DNA from: CAZSHX01 sp964606895
GTDB lineage: Bacteria > Bacteroidota > Ignavibacteria > Kapaibacteriales > UBA2268
DNA: 7,712 nt
Assembly (NCBI GenBank): GCA_964606895.1
Contig: CAZSHX010000116.1
Span: forward strand, 1-7,712
Direction of reading: 5' to 3'
Each line of letters starts with the position of its first letter. Within the stretch, counting starts at the first letter, position 1. Both the position numbers and the translations under genes were made by a program. Below the pieces are notes generated by a model, which was not told the DNA's origin, did no database searches, and saw nothing but the letters and a program-made list of their open reading frames with translations. Positions 6,431 through 7,712 of this stretch are shown in pieces.

Positions 6431-6751
6431 TTAATCTTCTTTTAGCTTGAATTTGTTTTTGCTGAGGGCTGTAATTTCTCTTTGAGCTCTGGTTCTGGCT
6501 GTATCCAGAATAGCCATGAACTCCTTGTGGTCTTTTGCATATTTAAAATACTCTTCTTTGAAGCTCTCTTTTGTGAAACCATGCTTTTGATAAACCTTCT
6601 CAACCAGCTTGTTTGCTGAAATTGAATCGGTTGTCTTCATTCTGGCAATCAGCAAATCTTTGTAAGTATCAACAAATTTGTCTTTGTCATTGCTCCACTT
6701 TGAGCAGGAAATCATCAAAGTAATGCTTAGAATCGCTAAAAGTATTTTCAT
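6431..6751 (-). CDS. Small lipoprotein, DUF4296-like
   Basis: This is a 106-residue secreted lipoprotein. Residues 1-15 form a short lipoprotein signal peptide (MK followed by a hydrophobic run) ending in MIS before C16, which would be lipidated. The mature part is charged and helical. The section about 24-90 (KFVDTYKDLLIA, then YQKHGFTKESFKEEYFKYAKDHKEF) resembles the pattern of DUF4296 proteins of Bacteroidota, which are small lipoproteins of unknown function. The match is by eye and moderate. After C16 the residues are SKWSND, with no clear K-(D/E)2-type surface-export signal, so periplasmic-facing retention is more likely than surface display. A near-consensus sigma-70 promoter sits just upstream. 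A weak GAAAG lies about eight bases before the ATG. It is divergent from the SDR gene. Confidence 0.75.
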   Translation of the reverse strand: MKILLAILSITLMISCSKWSNDKDKFVDTYKDLLIARMKTTDSISANKLVEKVYQKHGFTKESFKEEYFKYAKDHKEFMAILDTARTRAQREITALSKNKFKLKED

Positions 6752-6781
6752 TTAATTGCTTTCAATTTTTTTTTCAAAATA

Positions 6782-6810
6782 ATTATACCAAATTAAGAAT
6801 ATTTTGTAAA
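6782..6810 (-). promoter_or_regulatory. Near-consensus sigma-70 promoter for the lipoprotein gene
   Basis: On the minus strand TTTACA (6810-6805) and a perfect TATAAT (6787-6782) are separated by exactly 17 bases. This predicts transcription starting near 6775 with a leader of about 25 bases. It is the best promoter in the window and is of the general sigma-70 form, not the Bacteroidetes -33/-7 form. Confidence 0.6.
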
Positions 6811-6825
6811 TTGTTCCTACAAAAT
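6801..6825. promoter_or_regulatory. Inverted repeat overlapping the -35 in the divergent region
   Basis: ATTTTGTA (6801-6808) and TACAAAAT (6818-6825) form a perfect 8-bp dyad with a 9-base centre, between the divergent lipoprotein and SDR genes. The left arm overlaps the -35 hexamer of the lipoprotein promoter, a natural place for a repressor to bind. The sequence is A/T-rich, so chance is a real alternative. Confidence 0.35.
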
Positions 6826-6854
6826 TTTTAAAAAACAACAATAATTGAAAAAAT

Positions 6855-7622
6855 ATGAATAAAAGATGGACACTTGAAGGAAAAAAAGCATTAATCACCG
6901 GCGGAACCAAAGGAATCGGTGTAGCAATAGCGAATGAATTTCTGGCTCTCGGTGCTGAGATTTTTGTAATCTCAAGGAATATAAAAGATATTGATGAACA
7001 TCTTTCTTTATGGAAAGCTGACGGATACAAATGCCAAGGCTTGAAAGCTGATGTTTCGATTGATTCCGACAGAAAGCTGATTTTCGAGACGATAAATTCA
7101 CTTTGGGGTAAACTCGATATTTTGGTCAATAATGCCGGAACGAACATCCGAAAGAAAACGATGGACTATTCGGATGAAGAATTTTCTTTCCTTTTTGAAA
7201 CTAATTACAATTCCATTTTTCATCTTTCAAAACTCTTTTATCCATTACTAAAAGCTTCTCAAGATTCATCAATAGTAAATATCGGTTCAATTGCGGGTTC
7301 AAGAATTGTCAGCACAGGTTCAATATATGCTGTAACGAAAGCGGCTATTGCCCAGCTTACTCGCTATCTTGCTGTCGAATGGGCAGAAGACGGAATCAGA
7401 GTAAATGCAATTGAGCCATGGTACATTAAAACGCCGTTAACTCAACCTGTTTTAGATAATCCTGTCGGTTTAGCAAGAATTCTCGACCGAACTCCTTTGG
7501 GAAAAATCGGTAAACCCGAAGATATAGCTGGACTTGCCGCATTTCTTTGCATGCCGACAGCCGATTATATCACAGGGGAAGTGATTTCGGTTGACGGTGG
7601 TGCCGGAAAGAAAACCTTATAA
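6855..7622 (+). CDS. SDR-family NAD(P)-dependent oxidoreductase, tropinone-reductase-like
   Basis: This is a 255-residue classical short-chain dehydrogenase/reductase, cytoplasmic and probably tetrameric, that would reduce a carbonyl or oxidise an alcohol using a nicotinamide cofactor. The cofactor motif is TGGTKGIG at 15-22. R41 after the second strand favours NADP(H). NNAG lies at 92-95 and the catalytic tetrad is N117, S145, Y158 and K162 (YAVTK). The overall pattern resembles plant tropinone-reductase-like SDRs more than fatty-acid FabG: RWTLEGKKALITGGTKGIG at the start, then EWAEDGIRVNAIEPWYIKTPL and FLCMPTADYITGEVISVDGG. Such proteins rarely act on tropinone outside alkaloid-making plants, so the true substrate is unknown. 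The ATG at 6855 has no Shine-Dalgarno sequence, only an A-rich leader, but begins exactly where the family begins. Nothing adjacent suggests a pathway. Confidence 0.93.
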   Translation: MNKRWTLEGKKALITGGTKGIGVAIANEFLALGAEIFVISRNIKDIDEHLSLWKADGYKCQGLKADVSIDSDRKLIFETINSLWGKLDILVNNAGTNIRKKTMDYSDEEFSFLFETNYNSIFHLSKLFYPLLKASQDSSIVNIGSIAGSRIVSTGSIYAVTKAAIAQLTRYLAVEWAEDGIRVNAIEPWYIKTPLTQPVLDNPVGLARILDRTPLGKIGKPEDIAGLAAFLCMPTADYITGEVISVDGGAGKKTL

Positions 7623-7683
7623 TAAATTGAGGATTGTAATTTTTGGGATAAATATTAAATCTAGTGTTATGATTCATTATAAA

Positions 7684-7705
7684 CCTTACTATATAATTTA
7701 TAAGG
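7684..7705. other. Short inverted repeat near the right edge
   Basis: CCTTA (7684-7688) and TAAGG (7701-7705) enclose a 12-base A/T loop, about 60 bases after the SDR stop. It is too short and lacks a following T tract to be called a terminator. The AAGG may equally be part of a ribosome site of a gene starting beyond the window. Confidence 0.2.
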
Positions 7706-7712
7706 ATCATAA

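Noticed and set aside
6752..7147. Minus-strand open frame of 131 codons overlapping the start of the SDR gene.
   Set aside because: It lies antisense to a clear SDR gene with all catalytic motifs, and its own product has no recognisable domain.

Overview
The window is AT-rich bacterial DNA with six confident or fairly confident protein genes, all intact, and one non-coding repeat-rich block at the left edge. The gene content suggests a member of the Bacteroidota/Chlorobiota/Ignavibacteria (FCB) group: a short DUF4296-like lipoprotein, mostly A-rich leaders without Shine-Dalgarno sequences, and small triloop palindromes in the intergenic DNA. This placement is inference, because no rRNA or other decisive marker is present. 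One promoter looks like classical sigma-70 rather than the Bacteroidetes -33/-7 type, and two genes do have clear Shine-Dalgarno sequences, so an Ignavibacteria-like relative fits at least as well as a classical Bacteroidetes.

Layout. Bases 1-675 hold no convincing gene. They contain two copies of a ~220-230 bp repeat (1-230 and 351-570), a spacer with three more hairpins, and a likely terminator hairpin (605-647). Next is a divergent pair: on the minus strand (676-2634) a CASTOR/POLLUX-type ion channel with two nucleotide-binding RCK-like modules, and on the plus strand (2853-4736) uvrC, the excision nuclease subunit. uvrC converges on a minus-strand hemerythrin-PAS gene (4850-5788), with a strong 14-bp hairpin between them that probably stops transcription. 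The hemerythrin-PAS gene is divergent from a small four-helix membrane protein gene (6007-6390) resembling the TIGR03987/HsmA family. That gene converges on a minus-strand small lipoprotein gene (6431-6751), which is divergent from a plus-strand SDR oxidoreductase of the tropinone-reductase-like type (6855-7622).

Every neighbouring gene pair is on opposite strands, so no operon is visible and the genes are probably single transcription units. Apart from a possible redox or heme theme linking the hemerythrin-PAS protein and the HsmA-like protein, which share a 218-bp divergent control region, they do not look like one pathway. No transposase, phage, CRISPR, tRNA or rRNA is visible.

The most unusual part is the repeat block. 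Between the two copies, the substitutions in an indel-free 129-bp stretch all miss the hairpin arms and show no codon-position bias, which points to selection on DNA or RNA folding rather than on a small protein. Three hairpins with unrelated stems share the same C-GTA-G triloop core. I do not see a clear new defence or enzymatic system in this window.
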